Under the pieces are notes generated by a model. It worked only from the letters and a program-made list of their open reading frames with translations. It made no database searches and was not told the origin of the DNA. Made by a program: the position numbers and the translations under genes. Positions 1-6,676 of a stretch of DNA of 34,442 bases are shown piece by piece. How positions within the stretch are numbered: position 1 is the stretch's first letter; each line of letters starts with the position of its first letter. This DNA comes from Treponema sp. (GTDB lineage: Bacteria; Spirochaetota; Spirochaetia; Treponematales; Treponemataceae), in the NCBI GenBank assembly GCA_017551545.1, contig JAFZLJ010000153.1, positions 1 to 34,442 on the forward strand, in the 5' to 3' direction.

Positions 1-63
1 CATTACAGACATGACGATCATGGCTGCACCACCAACAATACCAATTATTGTAGCTATATCCAT
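1..63 (-). CDS. motA: Flagellar motor stator protein MotA (N-terminal fragment)
   Basis: Only the first 21 codons are in the window; the gene runs off the left edge. They read MDIATIIGIVGGAAMIVMSVM, the hydrophobic first membrane segment expected of MotA, the proton-channel stator subunit that drives flagellar rotation in the inner membrane. The ATG at 63 directly follows the stop codon of the upstream flbD gene (TAAATG), so the two are translationally coupled. The identification rests on this short segment plus the flbD neighbour; flbD followed by motA is the standard spirochaete flagellar order. Confidence 0.85.
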   Translation of the reverse strand, partial: MDIATIIGIVGGAAMIVMSVM

Positions 64-264
64 TTACAAGACCTCTTGCTTATCGATGCCTATTTGTTTG
101 CGGTATTCAATGATTTTCTGGATTATTTCTTGAGGTGAATTGCGAACAATGATTTTACGTCCCGACAACATAGTTAATGTTAAATCAGGATTCTCTTCCA
201 TTGCCTCGATCATATGCGGATTCACCCAATAAATTTTCCCATCTAACCGCAATACATCAATCAT
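64..264 (-). CDS. flbD: FlbD family flagellar protein
   Basis: A 66-residue protein beginning MIDVLRLDGKIYWVNPHMIEAMEENPDLTL. The pattern (short beta-rich N-terminus, L-x-G-x-x-Y-W-V-N-P, then E-x-x-PD-x-x-L/x-x-x-G) is that of the small FlbD family found beside motA in spirochaete and firmicute flagellar operons. Its biochemical role is not established. The start is ATG at 264 with a weak GGAAAA ribosome site. It is the first gene of its operon here: the region upstream (265-641) has no gene on this strand and the next gene is divergent, whereas in other treponemes, as I recall it, flgD-flgE precede this gene. Confidence 0.88.
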   Translation of the reverse strand: MIDVLRLDGKIYWVNPHMIEAMEENPDLTLTMLSGRKIIVRNSPQEIIQKIIEYRKQIGIDKQEVL

Positions 265-281
265 TTTTAATTTTCCATTTA

Positions 282-298
282 TGACACAAAAATGTCAA
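282..298 (-). promoter_or_regulatory. TGACA-N6-TGTCA dyad with a consensus -35 hexamer before flbD
   Basis: On the plus strand TGACA (282-286) and TGTCA (293-297) form a 5-bp inverted repeat around CAAAAA. Read on the minus strand, 298-293 is TTGACA, an exact -35 hexamer for the flbD-motA operon. The best -10 at 17 bp spacing is only GAAAAT (275-270), which would put the transcript start almost on the flbD ATG. It could be a promoter, an operator or both; this is a visual call. Confidence 0.35.
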
Positions 299-299
299 C

Positions 300-327
300 A
301 ATATCTTTAAATATATTTAAAGATATT
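300..327. repeat. Perfect 28-bp palindrome upstream of flbD
   Basis: Positions 300-327 are identical to their own reverse complement; the half-site is AATATCTTTAAATA. It has no loop, so it looks more like a dimeric protein-binding site or cruciform than an RNA hairpin terminator. It lies 35-63 bp upstream of the flbD start, just behind the TTGACA hexamer. Confidence 0.75.
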
Positions 328-404
328 AACATTATAAACGATTTTTTTTTTATTTCAAGAAAAATATACAATATTTATGCATTTTTTTTTATATCTTTTC
401 ATGT

Positions 405-538
405 GGAAAACAAAGCAGCTCCCGCTAAGGTACGTCTGTAAACTACTGCTGAGCTTGTAAGGAAATAATCCAACTCGCTTCGCTCGTCAAGCTCAGATGT
501 AGTTTACAGCCGTCCCTACGCTCCGCAGCTTTGTTTTC
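405..538. repeat. Long imperfect inverted repeat (REP-like element)
   Basis: The arms begin GGAAAACAAAGC (405-416) and end GCAGCTTTGTTTTC (525-538). Inside, CTGTAAACTAC...CTGAGCTTG in the left arm pairs with CAAGCTCAG...GTAGTTTACAG in the right arm, and the centre contains CTCGCTTCGCTCG. The element is clearly richer in GC than its surroundings, as expected of a mobile palindromic repeat. It codes for nothing I recognise. Confidence 0.75.
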
Positions 539-608
539 AAATTGATATTAAAAAAATAAATATCTTGTTATATAACACTTTAAATATACAAATTTTTTAT
601 TTTGTTAT

Positions 609-635
609 TATAATTAAAATATATTTAACAGGAGG
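609..635 (+). promoter_or_regulatory. Putative -10 and strong ribosome site of the response regulator
   Basis: TATAAT at 609-614 is an exact -10 hexamer; the -35 at 17 bp spacing (ATACAA, 586-591) is poor. An exact GGAGG at 631-635 sits 6 bases before the ATG at 642. It is one of the strongest Shine-Dalgarno sites in the window and fixes the start at 642. Confidence 0.5.
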
Positions 636-641
636 CCCGGG

Positions 642-1355
642 ATGGAAGAAAAGAAGCCGTATGTTTTTGTTATTGAAGATGAAGAATCTATTTCTAAGCT
701 TGTATGTATGTATCTTGCAAAAAGCGACATTGATGCTGAACCTTTTTATAATGCCGAAGATGCCTTAACAAAATTAGATACCGGTGTAAAACCAGATTTA
801 CTCATTCTTGATTTGAACCTTCCGGGAATGAGCGGTTTTGATTTTCTGAAGAAGTTCCGCGAAATGTTTAAGGCTACTATTCCTGTAATGATTGTTTCTG
901 CCCGTGATGCAGATGAAGATATTATAAGCGGTCTTGAATATGGGGCTGATGAATTCGTTACAAAGCCCTTCTCTCCTAGTGTACTTGTAGCCAGAGTTCA
1001 GGCTCATTTAAGACGAAAAAATCTTTCTACTTCAAGCAGCGAAGAATCTGTTAATTTTGGTGAATATACATTGCTTTTGAACAGCTGCGTTCTTAAAAAA
1101 GGTGCAGAAAAAATTCCACTTTCGACAAAGGAATATAAAGTACTTGAATATCTTATAAAAAATGCAGGAACAGTATTATCTCCGGAAACAATCTTTAATG
1201 ATGTATGGAAAGTTCAGTACGGTGACATTACTGCTGTTGCAGTTTATATCCAGCGCCTTAGAAAAAAGATTGAAGAAGATCCTCAGAATGCTAAATATAT
1301 TAAAACTGAGTTTGGAAAAGGCTATATTTTCGATAAAAATCTGATTATAATGTAA
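642..1355 (+). CDS. OmpR/PhoB-family response regulator
   Basis: A 237-residue cytoplasmic DNA-binding regulator. The receiver domain (about 1-125) has the acidic pair E12-D13, the phospho-acceptor D57 in LLILDLNLPGMSG, S86 in IVSA and K108 in VTKPF. A winged-helix output domain follows (about 138-235), with STKEYKVLEYLIKNAG and VYIQRLRKKIEEDP typical of the OmpR class. The start is the ATG with a GGAGG site 6 bases upstream. The sensor kinase gene begins 2 bases after the stop, so the two are surely a cognate pair. The signal and regulon cannot be read from the sequence. Confidence 0.95.
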   Translation: MEEKKPYVFVIEDEESISKLVCMYLAKSDIDAEPFYNAEDALTKLDTGVKPDLLILDLNLPGMSGFDFLKKFREMFKATIPVMIVSARDADEDIISGLEYGADEFVTKPFSPSVLVARVQAHLRRKNLSTSSSEESVNFGEYTLLLNSCVLKKGAEKIPLSTKEYKVLEYLIKNAGTVLSPETIFNDVWKVQYGDITAVAVYIQRLRKKIEEDPQNAKYIKTEFGKGYIFDKNLIIM

Positions 1356-1357
1356 TT

Positions 1358-2704
1358 ATGAAATTAAAAAATCAGCTTAATTTGCTTGCAACATTAATTA
1401 CCGCAATCCCGCTCGCATGCATAGTTTTTGTATGCATTAATTATTATCTTCGTACACAAAAAAACATGCTTTTAACAGGTTATGAGCAGGTTACAAAGCT
1501 TGATTCTTCTAACATGACAGATCAGGATTATAAAATATTCAAAAGAAACGTACAGCTTTTGCCAAAAACTGTAGAAACTGCACTTATAGATAACTTTACA
1601 GGCCTTGTAATCACCTCTTCAATCAAGGAATTGCCTACAAATTCTCTTGTTTCTCAATGGGAACTTTACATGATTATGGGCTCTAATTCAGATAAGTATT
1701 TCTATCAGTTTACTACGCTTAGAACTTCTACGCTAGATTCAATTATGATTACAAGAGTTCCGCGTAAAAAAGGAGCTCCTTCAAGAAATCAAATCCTTAT
1801 AAATACCCTTTATATTCTTCTTTCAATCATTGTAACTGTCTGCATAATCATTATTGTACGGCTTTCTATTACAATAAATAAATCTATTAATGAAATTGAT
1901 AATAAGACAAAAGCCATTGCCAGTGGTGATTTGTCTAAAACAATTGAATTTAACAAGAAAAAATCAAACGAAATCACTTCAATTTCTGAAAGTCTTGAAA
2001 AAATGCGTGCTTCCCTTGCCGAAGCGCAGAATCAGAAAGCTAAATTCATTATGGGTATAAGCCACGATTTACGTACCCCTGTTGCAGTTATAAAAGGTTA
2101 TACAGAAGCTATTTCTGATGGTGTAATTACAGGACAGGAAGATATTAACAATGCAATGACACTTATTACAGAAAAATCGAACCAGCTTGAAGACATGATT
2201 GACACCCTTATAAGTTTTACAAAAATGAATTCTGTAGAAATAAGGGAATCCATGAAAACCCAGTCAATCACAGAGTTTATTGAGGAAATTATTAACGAAG
2301 AAAAGACTACAGGCGGTGTATTTAAACGAAATATCATTACAGAAATTGATTTTGAAAAAGAAGTTCTTGTTCCTTTTGATAAAATGCTTACAAGACGTAT
2401 GTTTGAAAACCTGTTTAATAATGCTTTGCGCTACACAAATGACGGAGACACAATTACACTTAAATCATATATCGAAAACAACAGCGTAATTTACCAGATA
2501 AAAGATACCGGAATTGGAATTGAAGAAAAAGACTTAAAAAACATATTCAACATGTTCTACCGAGGTACAAATTCAAGGCGCGAAGAAGGAATGGGTATTG
2601 GTCTTAGCGTAGTTCAGAATATTATTGAAACTCACGGCTGGAATATAAATGTTGAATCAAAGAAAAATGAAGGAACAACCTTTACAATAACTATTCCGTA
2701 TTAA
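1358..2704 (+). CDS. Membrane sensor histidine kinase (HAMP, HisKA, HATPase)
   Basis: A 448-residue partner of the upstream response regulator. It has TM1 at about residues 8-30, an extracytoplasmic domain of about 115 residues, TM2 at about 147-168, a HAMP linker, and a HisKA box FIMGISHDLRTPVAVIKGY with the phospho-accepting H236. The ATPase domain has the N-box (LFNNALRYTNDG), G1 (DTGIGI) and G2 (GMGIGLSVV). All catalytic motifs are intact. The sensor domain matches no family I can name. The last 14 bp overlap the convergent hemW gene, so there is no room for a terminator between them. Confidence 0.94.
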   Translation: MKLKNQLNLLATLITAIPLACIVFVCINYYLRTQKNMLLTGYEQVTKLDSSNMTDQDYKIFKRNVQLLPKTVETALIDNFTGLVITSSIKELPTNSLVSQWELYMIMGSNSDKYFYQFTTLRTSTLDSIMITRVPRKKGAPSRNQILINTLYILLSIIVTVCIIIIVRLSITINKSINEIDNKTKAIASGDLSKTIEFNKKKSNEITSISESLEKMRASLAEAQNQKAKFIMGISHDLRTPVAVIKGYTEAISDGVITGQEDINNAMTLITEKSNQLEDMIDTLISFTKMNSVEIRESMKTQSITEFIEEIINEEKTTGGVFKRNIITEIDFEKEVLVPFDKMLTRRMFENLFNNALRYTNDGDTITLKSYIENNSVIYQIKDTGIGIEEKDLKNIFNMFYRGTNSRREEGMGIGLSVVQNIIETHGWNINVESKKNEGTTFTITIPY

Positions 2705-3869
2705 TTATTTCATATATTTCTTCAAGGAATTTATTCAAAAACAAAAGCTTTTTACTGTCCAGGTAATAAAATCCATCAATGGATTCTGTACATTCTGTTT
2801 TAAGCTTATTCAGTATTTTTTCAGGCATTTTTTTATTGAAAATCGCTTCAAATTCTTTGCAGGAAACTCCCCTTACAGTGCGTAAACCCATCATAAAATA
2901 CTCAAATTCAGAATCTTTCAGGGTGATTTTTTCTACGTTTTGCGGGGCATTTTCTATAGTTTTTAAGCCATCATGCCAGAAATCTATATATTCTTTTATG
3001 TTTTTTGTGTTTGTATAACGAAAATCATTTTCTAAAGGCTGCCTGTATAAGGTACCTGCTGCTCCTGAACCACAACCGATATAATCTTTATGGGTCCAGT
3101 AAGTCATATTATGAAGGCATTCATACCCTTTAAGACAGAAGTTTGAAACTTCATACTGTTCATAGCCTTTAGAAATAAGAAAATCACGGCCTTTTAGCCA
3201 TAATTCATCTGAAAAATCATAATCATAACTTTCGCTGTCTGTAATAATTGCCTTACCTAAAGGAGTTTCTTCTTCCACGCAAAGGGAATAAAAAGAAATA
3301 TGAGGGATTTTTTGTTCAGTCAGAAAATTCAGTCCATGAATAAGGCTTTCTTCAGTTTCGCCTGGGAGTCCGCAGATAAGATCTACCGAAAGTTTTTTAT
3401 GCCAGAAATGGTCAAAAAGCTTAAAACATTCATAATTCTGGCTTGAATTTGACCGTCGGTGTACACTTTTTAAGACATCTTCAGAAAACGACTGAATGCC
3501 GCAGGATATTCTGTTTACCCCGGCAGCTTCCAAAGCCAGAAGCAATTCCTTTGAAACATCATCAGGATTTACCTCAAAAGTAAATTCGTAATCAGAAGTA
3601 AATCCGTATTCTTTAAGGACATCAGTTATTTTGTTTAATTCTGCTGCACTCAAAAGGCTTGGAGTTCCGCCACCTATGTAAACAGTTTTAAGAAGGCAGT
3701 TTTCATATTGCTTTAAGCGGGACTTTATTTCATTGCAAAGGGAATCTATATAGTCTAATGAAACCGCGTTGTTTTTTGATCCAACAGGAATACTGAAAAA
3801 ATCACAATAATCGCACTTTGAAACGCAAAAGGGAATATGAATATATAAAGAAATTTCTTTACAAGACAT
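2691..3869 (-). CDS. hemW: HemW-like radical SAM protein (coproporphyrinogen III oxidase family)
   Basis: A 392-residue protein with the radical-SAM cluster motif HIPFCVSKCDYCDFFS (C15, C19, C22), followed by YIGGGTPSLL (SAM-binding GGGTP) and the HemW-type IQSF and LICGLPGETEES segments. HemW proteins lack the HemN-specific fourth cysteine and are thought to deliver heme rather than oxidise coproporphyrinogen; the CDYCDF motif here fits HemW. The chosen start is ATG 3869, which shares one base with the lepB stop codon (TGATG); an in-frame TTG lies one codon upstream. It forms an operon with lepB. Confidence 0.9.
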   Translation of the reverse strand: MSCKEISLYIHIPFCVSKCDYCDFFSIPVGSKNNAVSLDYIDSLCNEIKSRLKQYENCLLKTVYIGGGTPSLLSAAELNKITDVLKEYGFTSDYEFTFEVNPDDVSKELLLALEAAGVNRISCGIQSFSEDVLKSVHRRSNSSQNYECFKLFDHFWHKKLSVDLICGLPGETEESLIHGLNFLTEQKIPHISFYSLCVEEETPLGKAIITDSESYDYDFSDELWLKGRDFLISKGYEQYEVSNFCLKGYECLHNMTYWTHKDYIGCGSGAAGTLYRQPLENDFRYTNTKNIKEYIDFWHDGLKTIENAPQNVEKITLKDSEFEYFMMGLRTVRGVSCKEFEAIFNKKMPEKILNKLKTECTESIDGFYYLDSKKLLFLNKFLEEIYEIINTE

Positions 3870-4567
3870 CAATAAAGCTTAATTGATTTAACCGGGAAAT
3901 ATCGCAGTAAGATGCGGCCGTTCATATCCTGCTTAGAAACTGTACCCCACAATCTTGAATCTGAAGCAGAAATACGGTTATCACCCAGAACATAATATTC
4001 ATCAGGACCAAGAGTAATTGTATCAAAAGAGCCTTTTACTCCTACTGTACCGTTCCATTCTACAGGTGGTGTAATAAATGTAAGGTTATATGGAGTTGCA
4101 GTAAGCTCAAATTCTGTAAGAAAATGTTTTTCGCCGGCAGGTTTTATATAAAGAACATAATCTTTCATGTATATTTCATCACCGGGAAGCCCTACTACCC
4201 TGCGCAGCTGATTATTTGTGTCTGGATAATTTTTATCTACATAAGAATCATATTGCTGGGCTGTAAAAAATGAACTTATATTGTGCCAGATTTTTTCATA
4301 GAATTTATGGTCGTGATTGATTCGTCTTTTGAGGAGTACAACATCACCGCGGCGTGGAGTTGGATATATTTTTGTAACAAAAGAAATTGTATTTTCCTGA
4401 AAATCAGGCTGCATTGAAATTGAAGACTGTTTTACAGGAAAAAGTATGAATGCAAATATAATATTGATGATTACATAGATAAGAATAAGATTGAAGATTG
4501 TAAGAAAGACTTTACGCTTGTTCTGTTTTTTCAGCTCGTATGAATATTCAAATAACTGCCTGTTCAT
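3869..4567 (-). CDS. lepB: Signal peptidase I (type I leader peptidase), catalytic Lys apparently Arg
   Basis: A 232-residue inner-membrane protease that removes signal peptides. There is one N-terminal TM (about residues 19-43). The nucleophile S51 lies in SISMQP, and the conserved boxes RRGDVV, RRVVGLPGDEIYM and GDNRISASDSR are present. In characterised enzymes the general-base lysine directly precedes the Arg of box D (KR-x-x-G-L-P-G-D); here the codons are CGC AGG, giving Arg-Arg, so the lysine seems absent. The chosen start is ATG 4567, with GTGGGTG six bases upstream; a GTG at 4576 is in frame but has no site. The fold assignment is secure; normal catalysis is not. Confidence 0.9.
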   Translation of the reverse strand: MNRQLFEYSYELKKQNKRKVFLTIFNLILIYVIINIIFAFILFPVKQSSISMQPDFQENTISFVTKIYPTPRRGDVVLLKRRINHDHKFYEKIWHNISSFFTAQQYDSYVDKNYPDTNNQLRRVVGLPGDEIYMKDYVLYIKPAGEKHFLTEFELTATPYNLTFITPPVEWNGTVGVKGSFDTITLGPDEYYVLGDNRISASDSRLWGTVSKQDMNGRILLRYFPVKSIKLY

Positions 4568-4588
4568 ATAAAACACCCACTTAACTAT

Positions 4589-4617
4589 AAAATATCATAA
4601 GTTTTATTATGATACAA
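4589..4617 (-). promoter_or_regulatory. Putative lepB-hemW promoter
   Basis: On the minus strand TTGTAT (4617-4612) and TATTTT (4594-4589) are separated by exactly 17 bp and lie just upstream of lepB. The spacer contains the inverted repeat ATCATAA-N6-TTATGAT (4594-4613), a possible operator. Confidence 0.4.
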
Positions 4618-4623
4618 GATGTC

Positions 4624-4657
4624 TTGCCCTTATAAAAATGATGTTTTATAATATAAT
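4624..4657 (+). promoter_or_regulatory. Near-consensus smpB promoter abutting the start codon
   Basis: TTGCCC (4624-4629), a 17-bp spacer and TATAAT (4647-4652) make a strong sigma-70-type promoter. A second TATAAT follows at 4652-4657. Transcription from either would begin at about 4659-4664, on or next to the smpB ATG at 4661. No Shine-Dalgarno sequence precedes the ATG. Confidence 0.6.
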
Positions 4658-4660
4658 ATT

Positions 4661-5125
4661 ATGCCGGACGGACGAAAAGTGATTTCTGAAAACAGGAAGG
4701 CACGGTTTGATTATTTTGTGGAAGACTCTTATGAATGCGGAATTCAGCTTGAAGGAACGGAAGTAAAATCTGTAAAAAACGGAAGCATTTCGTTTCCGGA
4801 TGGATTTGCGGAAGTTGTAAACGGCGAAGTATTCCTTAAGAACTTTCATATTGCAGAGTATTCATTTTCTTCTATTTTTAATCATAATCCGGACAGGCCA
4901 AAGAAGCTTCTTTTGCATAAAGAAGAAATAAAAAGAATTTCAAGAAAAGTTGATGAAAAAGGTTACACTCTCATACCTTTAGATGTTTATTTAAAGGATG
5001 GACGCGTTAAAGTTACTCTGGGAATCTGTAAGGGTAAAAAACAGTACGATAAACGGGAAACTATTAAAAATCGCGACATCAACCGAGAAATTCAGAGGGA
5101 GATTTCTTCTAAACTCAGAGGATGA
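4661..5125 (+). CDS. smpB: SsrA-binding protein SmpB
   Basis: A 154-residue RNA-binding protein that partners tmRNA in trans-translation to rescue stalled ribosomes. Diagnostic segments are ISENRKARFDYFVEDSYECGIQLEGTEVKS near the N-terminus, the central region with FHIAEY and the RPKKLLLHKEEI helix, and the tail GKKQYDKRETIKNRD; the extreme basic end follows. Length and start match the family. The ATG at 4661 has no ribosome site and sits at the predicted transcription start, so the message may be leaderless. A secreted-protein gene follows after 14 bp. Confidence 0.97.
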   Translation: MPDGRKVISENRKARFDYFVEDSYECGIQLEGTEVKSVKNGSISFPDGFAEVVNGEVFLKNFHIAEYSFSSIFNHNPDRPKKLLLHKEEIKRISRKVDEKGYTLIPLDVYLKDGRVKVTLGICKGKKQYDKRETIKNRDINREIQREISSKLRG

Positions 5126-5139
5126 GCAGAGAGCAATAA

Positions 5140-6030
5140 ATGATAAATAAAAGAAATGTTTTACGACATGCTTTTAATTTCTCACTTAAGAAAATCACAG
5201 TTTTTGTATTTGCTGCATTTTTGTTTATTCCCTGCTTTGCCCAAAAGTATTCAATTGATTATTTTGGAATAGTTGCAACTGGTGTAGACGACAATATGTC
5301 TAAAATGACAAGCGATCTTTATTACACACAGCTTTGCGAAATTAATTCCTATACAGTACAGGATAAACGAAACGGCATAAGAATGAGCAGCTCCCCTTCT
5401 ACAGATGAATTCGAAGACGGCAAAATATCCTTATACGCAGTTATAACTAAAAAAGACAACTCTTCTAAATGGATTTCTACAATTACAATTTACGACAGCT
5501 CAAGAAAAGCAACTTTATCAGAAGCTAAAGAATACGATTCCTTTTATAAAATCCTTATGGAACCAAAATCTACGCTTCAGGAAACAATAAGTTCACTTCT
5601 TTCAGGAAACGGCACTGCTGTTACTTCAAGTTCAGGCGGTTCTAAAGGCAGCGCTACAATTCAGTCTACAGAATTCCTTTCTGGAACATGGGACGGCGAA
5701 GATACAATAGACAAAATTGTAATTATGCGAGGAGGAAGAGGCTTTGTAATCTTCAAAAACGGCTCTTCCATGAATATTACTGTAGAAATTAAGACTTCCG
5801 GAGCTTCTCAAAGCATTATAATAACTCAGAACGGCAAGGCAAATGCTTCATTCTTCCCTGAACTTCCACGAGAAGTTGCTTTAAAAGAAGCAATTAATGC
5901 AGAACCAATTAAATGGGTTTTTAATCTTGATGATAATGATACTTTGACTGGAACAAAATCTACACTTATTTACAGCAATGGCGCTGCTTCTAACGGTACA
6001 TTAAATGTTACCTGGAAAAGAAAATCTTAA
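5140..6030 (+). CDS. Secreted protein of unknown function
   Basis: A 296-residue protein with a basic N-terminus (MINKRNVLRHAFNFSLKK), a hydrophobic segment at about residues 20-33 and a likely signal cleavage near PCFAQKYS. The cysteine there is preceded by proline, so a lipoprotein is less likely but not excluded. The N-terminal half (about 35-150) includes TITIYDSSRKATLSEAKEYDSFYK. A Ser/Gly-rich linker (about 158-175) leads to a second domain starting FLSGTWDGEDTIDKIVI that looks beta-rich. I do not recognise a family. It probably shares the smpB transcript. The stop abuts the convergent septum-protein gene with no spacer. Confidence 0.8.
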   Translation: MINKRNVLRHAFNFSLKKITVFVFAAFLFIPCFAQKYSIDYFGIVATGVDDNMSKMTSDLYYTQLCEINSYTVQDKRNGIRMSSSPSTDEFEDGKISLYAVITKKDNSSKWISTITIYDSSRKATLSEAKEYDSFYKILMEPKSTLQETISSLLSGNGTAVTSSSGGSKGSATIQSTEFLSGTWDGEDTIDKIVIMRGGRGFVIFKNGSSMNITVEIKTSGASQSIIITQNGKANASFFPELPREVALKEAINAEPIKWVFNLDDNDTLTGTKSTLIYSNGAASNGTLNVTWKRKS

Positions 6031-6528
6031 TTAAATCTGTGGAACATTATAAACAGGAATACCTGCTACAAATTCTTTTTTATTTCTTGTAAATGAAAGT
6101 GTGCCTTTTTTGAAATCAAAAATCAGCATAAGAATAAGGACAAGCATTGCAGCGCATAATCCGCACATTTTGCAAAGCTTTTCCGAAACATATTCCGGTT
6201 CAACGTGTCTTATTAAAGTTCCTGTATCATAAAGTGCATTCTGGTATGGTTTAAGTCCTGTGATTTTTACAAGCTGTTCTCCATCCTGAACATAGTCCAT
6301 TTTACGTGCATAAGCGGCAATTACAGCTTTATCATTCTTTAATGCCGAAAGTTCAAGGGTAAGTTCTGTATTAATACTCTGGATTTCTGCCTTTTGCTTG
6401 CTTACAATTCTCTTCTGTTCTTCCATTTGTGAATAGCATTTAAGGCTGTTCTGACCAAAACAAAGAGACATGACTACATAAACTAATGTTCCAACGAATA
6501 CGACTGTTAAATACTTAGCACGTTTCAT
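6031..6528 (-). CDS. FtsB/DivIC-like septum formation initiator family protein
   Basis: A 165-residue membrane protein: a short cytoplasmic MKRAKY, TM1 at about residues 7-25, a coiled coil at about 33-67 (MEEQKRIVSKQKAEIQSINTELTLELSALKND), then AAYARKMDYVQDGEQLVKI, the classic FtsB/DivIC continuation (A-R-x-x-x-Y-x-x-x-G-E). FtsB-type proteins act in the divisome. Unusually it carries a second TM (about 120-140, CGLCAAMLVLILMLIFDF) and a cytoplasmic tail, beyond the usual ~100 residues. The ATG at 6528 has no visible ribosome site. I infer the family from topology and the motif. Confidence 0.75.
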   Translation of the reverse strand: MKRAKYLTVVFVGTLVYVVMSLCFGQNSLKCYSQMEEQKRIVSKQKAEIQSINTELTLELSALKNDKAVIAAYARKMDYVQDGEQLVKITGLKPYQNALYDTGTLIRHVEPEYVSEKLCKMCGLCAAMLVLILMLIFDFKKGTLSFTRNKKEFVAGIPVYNVPQI

Positions 6529-6540
6529 AATATATTTTAA

Positions 6541-6547
6541 TTATCGG
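6541..6547 (-). promoter_or_regulatory. CCGATAA motif upstream of the septum-protein gene
   Basis: CCGATAAT on the minus strand ends 12 bases before the ATG at 6528. It resembles both a sigma-28 (FliA) -10 element (GCCGATAA) and an ordinary -10 (GATAAT). No TAAA -35 is seen at the sigma-28 distance. Confidence 0.25.
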
Positions 6548-6634
6548 ACGATTATTTTAGTTTTCTGAATTAAAAATGTGTGATATAATAAAAAATAATA
6601 GTGGGAAAAAATCTATTCTTATTGTATAATTATA

Positions 6635-6671
6635 CCGATAATATAGATAGTTAACTTTATTATTGAGAGGA
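6635..6671 (+). promoter_or_regulatory. Possible promoter element and ribosome site of the acidic-protein gene
   Basis: CCGATAAT (6635-6642) lies 35 bases upstream of the start, with TATAAT at 6625-6630 close by. GAGAGGAAATAA directly before the ATG at 6677 is a good ribosome site. I cannot identify a matching -35. Confidence 0.3.
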
Positions 6672-6676
6672 AATAA

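Larger units (their letters stand above)
265..641. other. Divergent intergenic region, flbD / response regulator
   Basis: This 377-bp gene-free region is very AT-rich at both ends. From left to right it holds a TGACA-N6-TGTCA dyad, a perfect 28-bp palindrome (300-327), poly-T tracts, a 130-bp imperfect inverted repeat of higher GC content (405-538), and the promoter area of the response regulator. I see no convincing ORF or RNA gene in it. Promoters for both flanking operons must lie here. Confidence 0.8.

Noticed and set aside
300..327. The 28-bp palindrome as an intrinsic terminator.
   Set aside because: It is AT-only apart from two pairs, has no loop and lies upstream rather than downstream of the minus-strand genes; a binding site is more likely.
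565..768. A small plus-strand frame before and inside the response regulator.
   Set aside because: Out of frame with the regulator, no ribosome site, low-complexity product.
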